Virus record (IMG/VR): IMGVR_UViG_3300009082_000005
Span: 1-55,640 of that record
Strand: one strand, 5' to 3'
DNA length: 55,640 nucleotides
Origin: a virus
In this document: positions 55,181 through 55,640 of the stretch, piece after piece
Numbering within the stretch: the stretch's first letter is position 1
Layout: every line of letters begins with the position of its first letter
Translations under genes and position numbers: made by a program
Notes under the pieces: generated by a model
Told to the model about the DNA's origin: nothing
Seen by the model: only the letters and a program-made list of their open reading frames with translations
The model's database searches: none

Positions 55181-55493
55181 ATTGCCTGTGCTGGATTATA
55201 AAAATAGTTTAATAGATAAATCTAATTTTGAAAAAAATCAAATAGATAAAATTCTTGAAGAGATAGAAGAATTTGAAACTGAAAAAGACTATCTGAAAAA
55301 ATGCTGTGAATGTTTGGACGTGATCCAGGTTTCATTTTCTTTATTAGAATTATTTAATCAGGATATAATTGACCAGGCATGGAGATTGCATAATGAAAAA
55401 CTTAAAAAGAAAAAGAGTTTTGAAATAAAAGGAATTTTTGAAATATTTCAGATTTGCAATAGAATAAAATTACAGGAGAAAACTAATGAATGA
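55155..55493 (+). CDS. MazG-like nucleotide pyrophosphohydrolase
   Basis: The protein has 112 residues. KILEEIEEFETEKDYLKKCCECLDVIQVSF gives the EEIEEF...E--D metal-binding pattern of the all-alpha MazG family. It hydrolyses NTP/dNTPs or lowers ppGpp-type signals during infection, by analogy. ATG 55155 with GGGA eight bases upstream is preferred over ATG 55146. It overlaps amidase and UviB-like genes. Confidence 0.72.
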   Translation: MKNLNQLLKLPVLDYKNSLIDKSNFEKNQIDKILEEIEEFETEKDYLKKCCECLDVIQVSFSLLELFNQDIIDQAWRLHNEKLKKKKSFEIKGIFEIFQICNRIKLQEKTNE

Positions 55494-55640
55494 GATACTA
55501 ACATTTGTTACAAATAACGGTATAGCTGTTGTTTTGATGTTTTATTTTCTTAAAAATAATCATAGAGCAATGACCGACTTATTGAAACAAAATGCTGAAT
55601 TAATTAATGAAATAAGAGATATAAAGCTTGAACAAAAAGA
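55486..55640 (+). CDS. UviB/BhlA-like holin-type peptide, 5' part
   Basis: ATG 55486 with AGGAG upstream opens the gene that runs off the window end and continues at base 2. The part here, 51 codons, includes the hydrophobic segment. See 2-166 for the joined protein. Confidence 0.78.
   Translation, partial: MNEILTFVTNNGIAVVLMFYFLKNNHRAMTDLLKQNAELINEIRDIKLEQK
55518..55640. repeat. Terminal direct repeat, right copy
   Basis: Identical to 1-123; shows that the sequence closes into a circle. Confidence 0.93.

Noticed and set aside
1-55640. tRNA genes
   Set aside because: I saw no cloverleaf with GGTTCGA-type T-loops on either strand while reading. A tRNAscan run would be needed to exclude a degenerate one.

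Overview
The window is the complete genome of one temperate tailed phage, opened at an arbitrary point. Bases 1-123 are repeated exactly at 55518-55640, so the molecule is circular or circularly permuted with about 55517 unique bases. The strongly AT-rich composition, strong AGGAGG-type ribosome binding sites with frequent TTG starts, and the gene families present (UviB/BhlA peptide, phi-LC3-type holin, PBSX-type terminase, SPP1-type portal, phage replisome organizer) point to a low-GC Firmicute host, most likely Clostridium or a close relative. The long tape-measure protein and absence of a contractile sheath suggest a siphovirus.

Layout. (a) 1-385: end of the lysis cassette. (b) 386-732: non-coding, with a 17-bp inverted repeat enclosing three CRISPR-repeat-like elements, then terminators. 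(c) 733-5127, minus strand: lysogeny operon read from a good promoter at 5099-5127. It encodes a ribbon-helix-helix protein, a small protein, a VbhA-like antitoxin, a four-helix membrane protein, an FtsK/HerA-like ATPase, the integrase and two small proteins. (d) 5230-11677, plus strand: Cro/C1-like regulator, replication protein and many small early genes, including a sigma-region-4-like regulator. (e) 11749-15693: accessory genes on both strands (a WDGH-type protein, a sortase-anchored surface protein, an operator-controlled set of three genes, a lipoprotein). (f) 15693-17804, minus strand: a compact type V-F CRISPR-Cas system, made of a stand-alone DnaA domain I protein, a 423-residue Cas12f1, a candidate tracrRNA and a six-repeat array. 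(g) 17956-23050: early genes behind a consensus promoter and a structured leader, with Rad52-type annealase and a second replisome organizer. (h) 23071-29488: two small minus-strand genes, then a recombination/modification module (SNF2 helicase, YqaJ exonuclease, IbrA-like and IbrB-like proteins, HTH protein). (i) 29657-32927: small zinc-ribbon genes, two minimal tyrosine recombinases and an 11-bp-phased repeat array ahead of the late genes. (j) 32932-55493: packaging, head, connector, tail, baseplate, amidase and MazG-like genes in the usual order, with a glycosyltransferase next to an extremely repetitive Ser/Thr/Val-rich structural protein.

How the parts work together. The opposed promoters at 5099 and 5230 look like the lysogeny/lytic switch. 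Rad52 annealase, YqaJ nuclease and SNF2 helicase form a recombination set. The two replisome organizers share an almost identical C-terminal peptide, suggesting one common partner such as the helicase loader or helicase. The most interesting content is the phage-borne Cas12f1 locus joined to a DnaA domain I gene. Next is the cluster of CRISPR-repeat-like hairpins near the left end, which could be an RNA decoy against host CRISPR systems. Together they would give this phage both a CRISPR weapon and a possible CRISPR shield; the second half of that statement is inference.
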